64,000 nt of DNA from Hemileia vastatrix (Eukaryota > Basidiomycota > Pucciniomycetes > Pucciniales > Zaghouaniaceae), in assembly GCA_030280995.1 (NCBI GenBank), contig JASXTE010000001.1, forward strand, positions 29,296,606-29,360,605. The letters are read 5' to 3'. Each line of letters starts with the position of its first letter. Positions within the stretch are counted from its first letter, which is position 1. Position numbers and translations under genes: made by a program. A model generated the notes under the pieces. The model did no database searches. It was not told the DNA's origin and worked only from the letters and a program-made list of their open reading frames with translations. Of this stretch, positions 21,982-33,789 are shown piece by piece.

Positions 21982-22889
21982 AAAGCAATAGTCTCAAACA
22001 GAGATCCTAAATTTACTTCTGAGTTCTGGACATCACTTACGGATGTTTCAGGGTGTCAATTATAACTTTATAGAGCACACCACCCACAAACTGATGAGCT
22101 AGAAGAAAGAATGATAAAAAATTTAGAAGATATGATAAGAATATATTGTTCTTTTAGTCTTGACTTTAAAGACAATGACAAACTCATGCATTATTGGGCA
22201 ACCCTCATCCCAGGTTTAGAATTTGCATACAATAGTACAGTACATTCTGTAACTGGCAAAATGCCATTTGAGTTATGGTTGGGTTATGTTCCTAATACCC
22301 CTGGTAAAACTCTTAATAAATTGACTAGATTGAATATCCATCCAGGTACAAAATATTTTCTTCAGATGCAAGAATTATGCAGAAAACAAGCTAAACAATG
22401 TATAAATAAGGCATTTGAGTATGAGAAGAAAAGATGGGATAAAGCCCATAAAGAGCAAATGTCAACGAGGGTGATGAAGTCCTTATTTCTACACTACATT
22501 TCAATTTAAATGGTAATTTTAAATTGAAGGATCCATTCATTGTACCATTTGTAGTAAAAAAGATGGTTGGTAACAATGCTGTTGAAGTAATTCTATATGG
22601 ACAATATTATAGATAACATCCAATATATTATATTTCTCTTATAAAACCATACCATTCTAATGATACTGCTCTGTTTCCAAGAAGATCAGGAAGGCATAAA
22701 CAGCAACCTGAAAAAATAGTTAAAAAGGCAGAAATTAAAAAGATACTTAAAAAGAGAAACCTTACTAAAGAAAAGGGAGTTTAGTATCTATTAAGGTTTA
22801 AAAACAAATCAAGTGAATATGACCAGTGGATTCCAGAAAATAAAATATCTAATCTTAAAAATATCTTGAAAAAATTTAAATCCAAATAA
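21982..22889 (+). pseudogene. P-B integrase C-terminal part and chromodomain
   Basis: Continues P-B from 13170. It includes the HPQTD segment with GLAERM altered to ELEERM, the LELWLGYVPNTP-like segment, the GPF-type barrel, and a chromodomain with stops (for example TAG near 22782). It ends in TAA at 22887-22889, ahead of the polypurine tract and 3' LTR. Confidence 0.85.
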
Positions 22890-23004
22890 TACTGTTTAAT
22901 TCAGTATATGTATCATAGAAATTTTAAAAATTATTTTTCTATTCACTCCTTAGTTATTAATTAAAATGTCTTAACATTTTTTTATTGTTTTTTGGGTGAG
23001 GGAG

Positions 23005-24178
23005 TGTCAGCCTAGGTACCTCCAGGATTAAATAATCCTTATGTTTCAAAAAATATAACCTTAAGTACATTAAGCTTATTAACTAAAAATAAGTTTAAAA
23101 TACTTATATATATGATTATAATACATATATATATTTATTACACTATTATATGACTTATAGTAGTTTAAAAAGCTTATCCATAGCCTAATAATACTTATTG
23201 AGGTGTTAATGGAGTCATAATATACTTATCCTAAGTGATATTAAGTAATTCTAGACATACATAAGCTTATATGTATACATAAACATCATATTCAGTGAGA
23301 TATGTAGTTATATTATGTATATTAAGGTCTATAAGTGGGTTTTAACCTCTTAATAGCCTATAAACTTTGTTTTTCTGCTTATTTAAGGTCATGTAGACAT
23401 AACCAGTGGACTCACGATGCCTACACAAGCATATACACTTATTTCAGGCACATATATCCAGTTTGGACAACTTAATCTGCATCCTTGGAGGGATTTTCAC
23501 CAATTTATGAGTTGGGATATGATAACTGGGTTAATGTGGATGCTTGGGGATGTTATTGGGAGCTTGGGCAGTTAATTTGGTTATTTTATATGCTTTGGGT
23601 TTCATTTTATCCTCTTTGGATGAGTTTTTTTACCTGTTTTTTTATGATATCTGCTTTTATCTGTCCATTCTATTTGTGGTATGGGTCTTTGGTATCATTA
23701 ATTGTGATGGAGGTCCTTACTGGAGGTCTGGGTGTTGTAACTGCTTGAATTAAACGCCATGGAGAGGTTATGGGCCCTCACAGTGCTGTAATTTCTGGGG
23801 ATAGCAGTGACATCATTGGATTGAAGGTCTGTGCACTCCTGTGGATTTTGGTATAAGTAACTGAGGATTTTGATGGTTATTAGAAATCACTTACTTACTG
23901 CAAATCAAATAAACACTACAACAAAATTATTATCACATAAAAATATCTATTATAAAGCCTTTAAAATTGATATTATCTTTACATAATCTATAACTATATT
24001 TTATTACTGTATTTTCCTCCACTAGCATGCATAAAATCTAAGTATTACGAGTTAAACTTGAGAATAACTATTTTATTAGTCTTCCCCTGAAGTTTAATCA
24101 CTATATCACTTATTAATAATTAATTGGACCATTAATATTTACTATTAAATCATACTTATACACTAGCATAAACCAACA
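23005..24178 (+). repeat. 3' LTR of P-B (about 1174 bp), divergent
   Basis: Starts TGTCAGCC after TTTGGGTGAGGGAG. It is clearly homologous to the P-A and P-C LTRs along its length but more diverged; the terminal CTGACA has decayed to ACCAACA, so the right edge is approximate. M2 gag sequence follows. Confidence 0.85.
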
Positions 24179-24236
24179 AATAGTCTCATCAGGAACTCAA
24201 TAGGCTTTCCTGTAGAATATGAGCTATATGTAGCTT
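24179..24236 (-). pseudogene. Short gag fragment of M2 between two insertions
   Basis: 58 bases matching the capsid region of M1 near 29210-29270. They continue across the M1 insertion into 33785, as the shared AGCTT duplication shows. The rest of M2 gag-pol should lie beyond the left end of the window. Confidence 0.75.
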
Positions 24237-25044
24237 TGTCAATGGGTCTTTCCATCTAGAAGTTTCAATTGGAGGTCCAACAGGGAGTTTAAGAAGAATA
24301 TTGGACTTTTAATTTCAAGGTACTTAGTTTTATTTCTTTTTATTAATTTACTCAGTATATAAGAGGTAGGGGCTTAAAATACTATTATGATTTATATTTT
24401 AGAATTATGGTAATTTAAATACTAAACTTATATAAAATAGTAATAAGTATTGTATCTAATAGATATGTTATAAAAATGGTAAGTAAAAAGAATGAGTTTA
24501 AAAAGTAGAAAAGGAGAGGGCCTTTTATAGGCAAAAGGTGAGAGATAACCCATAGAGTTAAAAACATCCAATAAGAGAGTTTGAGAGAAAAAACTTAGTG
24601 AAAAGAGAGTATGTGAATATAAAAAAGGTATACTAAAATGATGCGTCAATAAAAGGTATCATATTTATTTGATATCAATCTTGAGTTCCCTTAGATTGTA
24701 ACACTTAGTATAGAGCATTTGATTTAAAATGTTATTTTAACAGAAATTTAAATTTCTTAATAAAGAAATTTGAATTTTTTTAAATTTTTAATATTTTAAT
24801 AATATTTTTATTCCCTTTTCAACTTTATTATTGAGCACAGTGTTAGGTAGTAAAAATATATGGGAAATTTATTAATTTTTATTAATTACTAAATTTACTT
24901 ATTGTACTTAGCTAGTTAGTTTTAAGTAATAAATAAGTAAATAATAGATAATTAGTTATTAATAAGAATTTAAAAATAGGCATGGCTTCATTTCAGTAAG
25001 ATAATTAATTATCTTACTGGATAAGTCTAGTAGCCTGGCTGACA
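24237..25044 (-). repeat. 3' LTR of M1 (808 bp)
   Basis: On the minus strand it begins TGTCAGCCAGGCTACTAG and ends GACCCATTGACA. The minus-strand sequence just before it is purine-rich (AGATTGAGGGAG), the polypurine tract. The inverted TATA candidate is at 24532-24539. Confidence 0.92.
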
Positions 25045-25085
25045 CTCCCTCAATCTAAAAAAAAATAAAATTATGCTATGATTTT

Positions 25086-26330
25086 TCTTTTTATACTTCT
25101 TTAGTAGAGTAGGAAGATTAGATATCTCATTCTTAGGTATCCAAGAATCATATTCAGATGATTTTTTCTTGAATCTCAATAAATATTCTGTACCTTTTTC
25201 AGCAGTGACTATTCAGTCATTCAGAATTTTAACAATTTCTGCTGTGTCAGTGATTTCATTTGAGGTTTTCTTTGGTCTTTCCCTCCTTTTTGGAGATAAA
25301 TTACTATTTGATGTGTAAGGTTTCAAAAGAGATATTGGAAAAACACCATGTTTTCTGTAATATGGAGAATACAAAATAACTTCAACTGCATTATCTCCAA
25401 TCATTATTCTGACAACAAATGGACCAACAAATGGGACTTTCAATTTGTTATTACCTTGTAAATTGAAGTGGACTGTAGAAATCAACTCTTCATCACCTTT
25501 TTTAAATGTTTATTCTTTATGGGATTTGTCCCATCTCTTCTTCTCATATTCAAAGGATTTTTCAATAAATTTTTGAGAATGACTTCTGCAAAGTTTTTGA
25601 ATTTGAAGAAAAGATTTTGCACCAGGATGTAAATCCAATTTAGGTATTTTATTATTGAGAACTTGGGTAGGAGTATTTGGAACATATCCAAGCCAGATCT
25701 CAAAAGGCTTTCTTTAAGTAACAGAATGATAAGTGCTATTATAAGCAAGTTTAAACCCAGGAAGTAAGGTAACCCAATCATGATTGAATCTGTCATTATC
25801 TTTATACTCAAGGCCAAAGGCACAATAACCTCTTATCATGTCCTCTAAATTCTGAATCATTCTTTCAGCTTATCTATCAGTCTGAGGGTTATGGGAAGTA
25901 GAAAGTTTCAGATCACAACCACAAAAATCCATGGGAGACATCCAAAATTCAGAAGTAAATTTTGGTTCTCTGTCAAATATTATGGCTTTAAGAAAACCAG
26001 AATTATTAAATATATGAGACCACCATAAGAAAGCTAATTCTTTAGTGGAAACATCCTTGTGGGTAGGGATAAATTTACAAATTTTGGTGAATCTGTCCAC
26101 AATAACCCAACAAGCATTATAACTGTGTTTTCCAGCAATGGGTAATACTGTTAAAGAATCCATGTTTATTATCTGCCATGGTGCATAAGGGGGTTCAATA
26201 TGTTGCATTAATCCAGCTCTCTTACCAGTCAATCTTTTTGATTTTTGGAAAGAATCACAAGTTTCAACATATAATTTGGTGTCTACAGACATATTAACCC
26301 ACCAAGCAGTGTTTTTAATTCTGATCATTG
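25086..26330 (-). pseudogene. M1 integrase with chromodomain, broken
   Basis: Reading on the minus strand: the integrase zinc finger is partly lost near 26340; NMDSLTV (first D retained) and IFDREPKF (normally SDRDPKF) lie at 25870-26328; then fragments at 25482-25823 and 25213-25485 with the GPFVVRIMIGDNAVEV barrel and the start of a chromodomain (AEIVKILND then a stop). It is related to the P integrase but clearly a different family. Confidence 0.82.
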
Positions 26331-27250
26331 TTCTTTCAAGATCAAATTATCCAGCTAATATGTCATCATGATGGATTTTCAAGATGATTTCATTCATAGA
26401 AGGAGGAATAACAATGACGTTACTCAACTTTCTTCTATAATATAGATATCCTTCATTAATTAAAAATTTACCTTTTTCCAAAGCCTTTTGGTACTTTGGT
26501 GGAAGGGTTTAAATTAATGTTTTCATTGAAGCATTCTTTGGATCATTTAATATGGTGCATAACTTTTTTAAGTCAGTGTCTTTATCATATAAATCCAGAA
26601 TAATCTGTTATAGCTCTTCCTCCATATTAACCACATATATCAAATGAATATGAATAATTTATCCTCAGGATGATAAGCAGGATTAGAGTCATCATTTGGT
26701 AAAGATAACCTTGATAACATATTCACATTTGAGTGAACAATACCAGCCCTATGAATAATTTTCATTCTCCCTCTGTATTCCTGAACAGCTAACTGCCATC
26801 TGAACATACATCTGTTAGGTGTTTTCAAGTTTAAAAAGGATTTAAATGCACTGCAGTCAGTGACAAGTTCAAATTTCTGGTCATCTAGGTAATAATGTAG
26901 CTTTTCTAGAGCCCACACTACGGCTAAACATTCAAGATGAGTGGCACCATATTTTAATTAACAATTCCTCAAAGTTCTTGAAATATAACAAATTACTACT
27001 TCTGATAATTTATCATTCATCACTTGCTTTTAATGGAGGGCAACACCAAGACCAATAAAACTGGCATCAGTGTGCAAAAAAAATTGTTGATTAAAGTCAG
27101 GTAAAGCAAGAATTGGTGCTGACATCAAACAGTGTTTCATAGTGTCAAAAAGCTCTCTGTCTTTCACTATTCCAGAAAAAAGCAACATCCTTTCTAGTCA
27201 ATTGAGTAAGGGGTAAAGCTAAAACTTGGTGACTTCTAATATACTGTATA
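26331..27250 (-). pseudogene. M1 RNase H region, broken
   Basis: The best piece (26640-26918) reads WALEKLHYYLDDQKFELVTDCSAF and then a tail with HRAGIVHSN, matching the RNase H and connection segment of P-A. The LYTDAS-type segment lies further upstream, around 27050-27100, with stops between the pieces. Confidence 0.78.
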
Positions 27251-28222
27251 TAGTATCCACACATTCCCAAAAAACTCTAAAGCCAAATAACTGTGGTAGG
27301 AGCCTTCACCTGTTGTATGGCTGCCACTTTGTTTTGGTCAACACATATCTGTAACCCTGAAACAACATGACCAAGTACTTTTAAAGAATGAAAACTAAAT
27401 TTACATTTCTTCAAAGAAAGTGTCATATTTATTTCATCCATTTTGTGGAACACTTTACACAGGTGGTTAAGATGCTCCTCAAATGTTTTTTAGAATATTA
27501 TGATATCATCAATATAAACCATCAGCCATCCTTCAATTATCTCTTGATTGAATGTGTTATCCATAATTTTTGAAAAACTGAAGGGGCATTGTTAAGGCAC
27601 AATGGCATTCTAACATACTTATAAATACCCATACTAGTAGCAACCATCAGAAAATTCTGGGATTTCTTCTCAAAAGGTACCTGGTGATATCCCTTGTTAC
27701 CATCCAGACAGCTGATATATTTTGCACCTTGTAGGGTAGCATGTATAGAGCTAATTCTAGGTAAAGGATAGATATCATCAACAGTATATGTATCTAATTC
27801 TCTATAATCACTACATAACCTAGCTTTATCTCTCTCATAAGAAATTAGGACAGGTGAGATAACACAATATTTAGGTGTTTCAACTACCTTTTAAATAATA
27901 TTCATTTTTAAAGGGTAGAGATATTGTCTTCAATATCTTTTTTCTTTGTGGGGTAAGCAGGATATGGCTTCTTCTTCAAAATAGGTGGTATGTCAGTTAA
28001 TGGACAAGATAATGAAAGTTTCATTTTTTCTTTAACTAATCCTAGTTCATGTGAAACATGAGCAAAAGCCATAGGAAAAGATTTTATCAATTTAAAGATG
28101 GAATCTTTATCCTCACCAGAAAGTTTTTCTCCAAAAGAAGTATTGTCAATTTCAGACATAAGGGCATGCATATCTTTTGTAGATCTTCCTTTATATTGAA
28201 CCACAGATTTACATTTTTTCAA
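27251..28222 (-). pseudogene. M1 reverse transcriptase, broken
   Basis: The catalytic YIDD is still encoded at 27505-27516 (minus strand). The upstream part (27908-28222) matches the RT N-terminal extension of P-A, including LGLVKEKMKLSLSC and KKKPYPA. Several in-frame stops and a damaged MPFGPKNAPS segment near 27590 show it is inactive. Confidence 0.82.
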
Positions 28223-28234
28223 TTCTGGTTTTAA

Positions 28235-28900
28235 TTATTTTTTGGTGGAGGAAATCTTAAATTTTCTCTTCCCATTCATCCCCATTGTGAAACATTGGTT
28301 TGAAGGATTCAATTTTATGTCATACTTGGTTAAAATATCATTTCCTATAATAAACCAACTGCTTAAGTTATCATTTTTCATGACAAAAAAATCACAAATA
28401 GCTCTTACAAAACCATGGTTATATTTAAAAAATACTGTGGCTTTGTATTTACAAATGGGGGACAAAACAGAGCCATAAACTCCTAATTTTCAGAAATGAT
28501 AGGCATAAGTTTTTATTTATAGTCTTGATCCAATAAAGCAAGTGCTTTTTCAGATACTACACTTCCTCGAGCTCCATAATCCAGAAAAACTTCAATTCTG
28601 GTTCCATTGATCAAGACTGGTGCCTTGAGAGGGGCAATAACAATTGAGCTATCCTCAATTTTCTTTATGATATCAGCATCCTCAATTGTAGATAAATCTT
28701 TATAATCAATATCAATAGTATTTAAATAATGAATATCTTCTTCCAGAATCAAGATTTCTTGTTGTGATTCATATGAAATATTGCTGGCACAATCACTTGA
28801 AGTATCATCCAGTGCTATTGTGTCATCAGCATGCTCCTCAGTTTTTTCAACTAGATTTATCTTCTTTTAGAAAACATGGCCTTTCTTCCAAGGCTTGTTG
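28235..28900 (-). pseudogene. M1 zinc knuckle and aspartic protease, broken
   Basis: The protease-like piece (28513-28752) reads VFLDYGARGSVVS, so the catalytic DTG has become DYG. 28235-28465 holds the following protease C-terminal half (FIIGNDILTK). A CNKPW knuckle remnant lies near 28880-28910. This is the order expected between capsid and RT. Confidence 0.75.
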
Positions 28901-29560
28901 CATTTGAAGCAAGTGTTTTTTGGATACTTTTTTGGTGCAACAGGGGCAGAAGGGTTACCAACCTTTTCCAGAGGTTTCTGTTGTTAAGTGGAGGGTTTCT
29001 CCAAAGGGGTTCTAGGAATGAATCTTCTGGCATCATAATTTTTGTTTAGAAGGATCTCATTACAAGTATTAATTAAAGAAGAAGATTCTCTGGAGAACTC
29101 AGTCCTAGCCACTATCAAGTCTTTCAAAGACATTAGTAATTTATAAAGGATCCTGTCCTTACATAACTCAAACTCTATATTTGGGTCAATTGCCCTCAAG
29201 ATTTTTACAAGTTTCATTAAGAGATCAATAGGTTTATCAGTAGAGGAGCTATATCAAGTTTCCTCATACTGCCTTTGTTGAGCCATCCTAAACTTGGAGC
29301 CACCACTTTTTGCTTTAATCAATTTCTTCCAATCTTCCCATGAGTAGTCATTCCAATCCATGAGAACAGATTCATACCACATTAGGGCTACATTGGTAAA
29401 TAAATAAATTAACTTAGACATAATTTCCTCATCTGGGAGTTTGTAAGAATTATTTAGATTATCAATTCTGCAAAGGAATTGCTACCAATCAGAAGATGAA
29501 TCACCATCAAATGTTGGATACTGGTCAAGTTTTAGCTAATTCTTTTGATTTGAAGTAGTC
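28901..29560 (-). pseudogene. M1 capsid region, broken
   Basis: The fragment at 28984-29217 matches the C-terminal capsid of P-A (LVKILRAIDPNIEFEL and LINTCNEILLN). The region up to about 29560 reads in pieces as the FQ/WFE capsid core. This is also the gag region where M2 was hit by M1. Confidence 0.75.
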
Positions 29561-31104
29561 TCCTTGTTACAAGCTTGTTTTTGATTGAGAATAATCTGTT
29601 ACTTTTCCAATAGGGCAGTAATTTCATTATTTAATCCTTCTGTGGATGATCCAGGTACATCATAAATTTTTGATCAAAACTCAGTGATATCAACAGGTAT
29701 TTCTGGAACTAATTTTTCTTTGGATGAACTAGCAACAGGTAAAATTGGGGTATCCTGCTCAACAGGTTCTTTCAAAGAAATGTCAGAAAACTTTTGATTA
29801 TATAACAATGAATTCTATTTTTCCTCAATGGTAGTTAACCTTGTTTTTACTCTTGGAATACTAGATAAATTCTCATTGATGGTTGCAAAAGATAATTTAT
29901 TCTTATTTTTTAAAGATGAATAATGGTTACTCAATCTTTCTAAGTTCATTTTGTGTCCCTCTAGCTCCTGGAAATATATGGACATAGTATCTTTAATATA
30001 GACAAATCATTCTTGATATTTTTCCATAAAGCAACTTTCTTTTCATGAGCTGCTTTGTAATGAAACAAATCATCAGAAACTCAATGTAACTCACTCCTTA
30101 ATTCTTGATAAGCCTGTTCATTTAACAAACTATTATATTTCTGAGTTAATTGCATGTTGTTCATGATATGATTTTGTTTAGCAATAATGTCTCTCAAATA
30201 TTCATCATTAATTTTTGCTACATCTGGAGTGTTTCTCAATAAAGAAACAGAGTAACTTTCCAGATTATCATAAAACTCAGGATCAAGTGTTTCATGAATA
30301 ATAGCCATATCAGAATTTATCATTGAAGTAGCAATTAAAACTAAAGGATTAGATACATTAAAATATTAAGTGATTTGTCTACTCTTATAAGCCTCTACTG
30401 GCCTCAAAGTTTCATCTCCTCTTCCAGAATTACCTGAAGATACTGAATCAGCAACAAGAAATGGTACTTGAGATTCAATAGAGGGGCTTACCAAGGCTTG
30501 GGAAAGATCTGAATATTTTTTTCTTTTTCTGCCTCCTTGATAAGGGTGAGGAGGTGTGGGGTTGAATTGACTGGGTTTTGACGGACCTGCCTGAGGCATT
30601 TGAGGCTGTTGATGTTGAGACAGATAGACCCACTGGGTGTTCAAGTAATCCCACTGCCACTTTGATACTTCCACATTTTCTGGTTGCTGGGGAGCCAATT
30701 GTGGAAGATTCGTGGGGGGTGGAGGTTTCCTCTTCTCTTGAAGGAGGGACTATTTTTTTCATACCTTATCTTCTAGAGAGTCTGTTTTTGACCTCAGTTT
30801 AAGATTTTCTGACCTCAACTCCTTGATGTGAGTGGAGAGATTTTTATTTTTCTGATTCAAGGGCATCTTTTTTATTTTGAAGCCTTTTGGAATTCCTTCT
30901 GGGGGGTTGATGGAAGGCTTTTGTTCCTGAGAATTTGTCTCCACTAGTATTTCCACTTCCTCCATTTCCACATCCTTATTGGACCAATAATTGATTAATT
31001 TGAGACAATTTTTTAGTCAAGGGAGAACTTACAGGAGTAGCTTCATCATAATCAATTAAATTCAATTCCTTATCATGGCCAGCAGAGGCACCTTGATCAG
31101 TCAT
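29561..31104 (-). pseudogene. M1 gag N-terminal region
   Basis: ATG at 31104 opens a short frame with SPLTKKLSQINQLL, which matches M2 at 35640. A frame break follows, and then charged coiled-coil pieces (30759-30971, STHIKELRSENLKLRS) and 30366-30698 with KWQWDYLNTQW, a P/Q-rich stretch and HPYQGGRKRKK. These parallel ORF1 of family P, but here the frame runs on without the overlap. A further coiled-coil fragment is at 30081-30323. Confidence 0.75.
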
Positions 31105-32028
31105 ATTGTAATTTTATCCTGAACTGAGTGAAGGAAATAGTAATACATATTAGTTTTAATTTTTCTTTATTAAAAGAAAAATAATAATTAAAAATTTAAA
31201 ATATAAAAATTTGCAGGAAAAAAATCAACTGAAATAAAATTCACAATTTTATTAATTAAAAATAATTTTGATAACCAGGATTAAAAGAAATAAACTGAAG
31301 TAATAAATCTAATTTTTAATTAACAATTTAAATTTTGATAATTATCAGGATTAAAATGAAATGAAGGAATTTAATTACCAGGACTTAATAATAACTGAAA
31401 ATAATTTAATTACCAGGACTTATTGTCAACTGAAATAATTTTAAGTACCATGTCTTATTATCAACTGAAATAATTTTAATTACCAGGACTTATTGTTAAC
31501 TGAAATAATTTTAATTACCAGGACTTAATGTCAACTGAAATAATTTGATATAATTAATTTAATTAATTTATAATATTATTAATTTACTTACCGGATAATT
31601 TGTCAACTGAAACAATAATATAAAATTATATTTATCAGGACAAAATTTAACTGAAATAATTAAAAATAATAATTTAATTAATTCAAATTTTATCAATTCT
31701 AGGACTAAGAACAATATAGTTCTATCTTTTTCAACTAGGAAAATATTAATTCTAATTTACCAGACACCTCCCCCGGTAAAATGAGAAAATTAATTTCACT
31801 TACAGAGTGCTGAGTAAAAAGAAATATGTAAACTATGAAAAGTGCAAAGTGACCCACAAACAGAAATCAATATAATTAACACAAATATACATGACTATTG
31901 TCAATATATAAGCTTAATATTTGGAGTGCGGTTTGATTCCTGTTTGCAGAAAAAAATAAGTCACATGACTGATGAGGTTTGTGCATTTTGTTGTCCACTC
32001 ATACCTATAGGTACCTCAATATTGACAG
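31105..32028 (-). other. M1 leader, AT-rich, with a 35-bp minisatellite
   Basis: Non-coding sequence between the gag start and the primer-binding region. It matches the M2 leader in layout: repeats, then a shared block with TCTAGGACTAAGAAC and CCAGACACCTCCCCC. Nothing in it looks protein-coding. Confidence 0.7.
31374..31550. repeat. 35-bp tandem repeat in the M1 leader
   Basis: The unit contains ACCAGGACTTATTGTCAAC followed by TGAAATAATTT. The CCAGG (or CCATG) core recurs at 31378, 31413, 31448, 31483 and 31518, exactly 35 bp apart. Weaker copies flank it on the left. Related but irregular CAGGA...CAACTGAAATA units occur in the M2 leader (about 35755-36180). Confidence 0.85.
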
Positions 32029-32928
32029 TGTGGTGATCCAAACCTGGGTAAGCCTTTGGAGTGCATATTTGGGGGTATTTGGTATGTAGGGTGTTATTAG
32101 TGTTTTTTTTCATCTTTAGGTGATAGTTAGTAGTGTTTATAGAGGCTTAAGCTAGGGTCACTTATTATTTCTCAGCTTGATGTCCTTTCTTTTCTCTTCA
32201 TTTTGGTATCCCTTATGGGTGGTTACCTTGTTTTATAGGGTAGTTATTGTGTTATTATTGGTATTTATCAGATGTTTATTGTTTAATGGTGCTTATTTAG
32301 GCATAAGTTAGGGTCACTTATTATGTCTCAGCTTATTGTCCTTTATTTTCTTTTAATTTTGGTATGTTTTATGTGTGTTTATCTTGTTTATTAGTGAAGT
32401 TATGGGTTGTATAGGTGTTTTAACACCTAGAAGCGGCCTTCCCTCCCCTAAGAGGCCTGCCCGCACCTAAGCGGAGGCCCCTCATGAAGAGGGGTGGCCG
32501 CCTGGGCGCTGGGGAAGCGCTAAAATGCACTTTTATGCATGAAAAAGGCTGGGAAAGCTGGATTTGGGCTGGGAATTGGTCAGGGTGGTCTGTGCGCTGG
32601 CTGTATGATGCGTGTGTGGAAAGAATTTTAGGGAAGCATCTTATCTCTTGACTCATAGCCTCTCTGTTCCTCACTGTCTCATTGGCTTGTGTTTTGTTGG
32701 AATATATTACTGTTCATTTCAACTCTTTCTGGTAGTCTGTCTGGGACTATTATCTTCACTTTTAAAGGGGTCAAGTGTGTTTAATTAGAGGGTCTAGCAA
32801 ACAGATCTCCAATTTGCTGCAACAGGTAAATCTCACTTGTTTTTCTAAAGGGACAGGGGTTATTCTTTCTGGTTTTACTCCAACTCCCTTGGTCAAGGCC
32901 TATAGCTAGTACTATAGGATTGTCTACA
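32029..32928 (+). mobile_element. Insertion of about 0.9 kb in the M1 leader, possible solo LTR
   Basis: M1 and M2 leaders align on both sides, but M1 has this extra block. It begins TGTGGTGATCC and can be read to end in CTACA, as an LTR would. A GC-rich stretch (about 32425-32570) stands out from the AT-rich surroundings. GGTACCTC occurs just left (about 32010) and just right (about 32930), but no clean 5-bp duplication is visible, so borders and class are uncertain. Confidence 0.45.
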
Positions 32929-32992
32929 ATGGTACCTCGGTCTCCGGCCTCAAGATATCAATGTGCTGTTGACGATTCGGAAAGGGTCTAAA

Positions 32993-33784
32993 TTTTTGAT
33001 GGGTCTTTTTGTCTAGAAGGTTCGATTGGAGGTCCAACAGGGAGTTTAAGTGGAATATTGGACTTTTAAAGTCAAGGTACGTAGTTTTATTCCTTTTTAT
33101 TAATTTACTTAATATATAAGAGGTAGGGGTTTAAAATATTATTATTATTTATATTTTAGAATTACGGTAATGTAAATACTAAACTTATAAAAAATAGTAA
33201 TAAGTATTGTATCTAATATATATGTTATAAAAATGGTAAGTAAAAAGAATGAGTTTAAAAAGTACAAAAGAGAGGGCCTTTTATAGGCAAAAGGTGAGAG
33301 ATAACACACAGAGTTAACAACATCTAATAAGAGAGTGTGAGAGAAAAAAGTATGTGAATATAAAAAAGATATACTAAAATGATGCATCAATAAAAGGTAT
33401 CATATTAATTGATATAAATCTTGAGTTCCTTTAGATTGTCACACTTAGTATAGAGCATTTGATTTAAAATGTAATTTTAACATATTTTTAATTTTTTTAA
33501 TAAAGAAATTTGAATTTTTTTAGATTTTTAATATTTTAATAATATTTTTTTTCCCTTTTCAACTTTATTATTGAGCATGGTGTTAGGGAGTAAAAATATA
33601 CAGGACATTTATTAATTTTTATTAATTACTAAATTTACTTATTGTACTTAGATAGTTAATTGTAAGTAGTACATAAGTAAATAATAGATTATTAATTATT
33701 AATAAGAATTTAAAAATAGGTGTGGCTTCATTTCAGTAAGATAATTAATTATTTTACTGGATAAGACTAGTAGCCTGGCTGACA
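32993..33784 (-). repeat. 5' LTR of M1 (about 792 bp)
   Basis: Homologous over its length to the 3' LTR at 24237-25044. Its right edge GGCTGACA is followed by the AGCTT duplication. The inner edge is less clear because TGTCAATGGGTC has become TTTTTGATGGGTC. Confidence 0.88.
33278..33285 (-). promoter_or_regulatory. TATA box candidate in the M1 5' LTR
   Basis: TATAAAAG on the minus strand within GCCTATAAAAGGCC. The M1 3' LTR has the same motif at 24532-24539. It would drive minus-strand transcription of M1. Confidence 0.55.
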
Positions 33785-33789
33785 AGCTT

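Larger units (their letters stand above)
7322..24178 (+). mobile_element. Ty3/gypsy copy P-B, decayed and split by later insertions
   Basis: Pieces of one P-family element: gag ORF1 start (7322-7443), gag-RT (8245-11631), RNase H to integrase (11893-13170), integrase end (21982-22889), and 3' LTR (23005-24178). The 5' end lies left of the window, beyond P-A. Later insertions are the solo M LTR (7444-8244), the MITE (11632-11892) and P-C (13171-21981). Many stops and indels show it is older than P-A. P-B itself sits in the gag of the minus-strand element M2, whose sequence resumes at 24179. Confidence 0.88.
24237..33784 (-). mobile_element. Ty3/gypsy copy M1, full length (9548 bp)
   Basis: Minus-strand element with two LTRs (32993-33784 at its 5' side, 24237-25044 at its 3' side), leader, gag, protease, RT, RNase H, integrase and chromodomain. 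The target duplication AGCTT sits at 24232-24236 and 33785-33789, and the flanks rejoin to a continuous M2 gag. The coding part is heavily decayed. It contains a later insertion at about 32029-32928. Confidence 0.93.
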
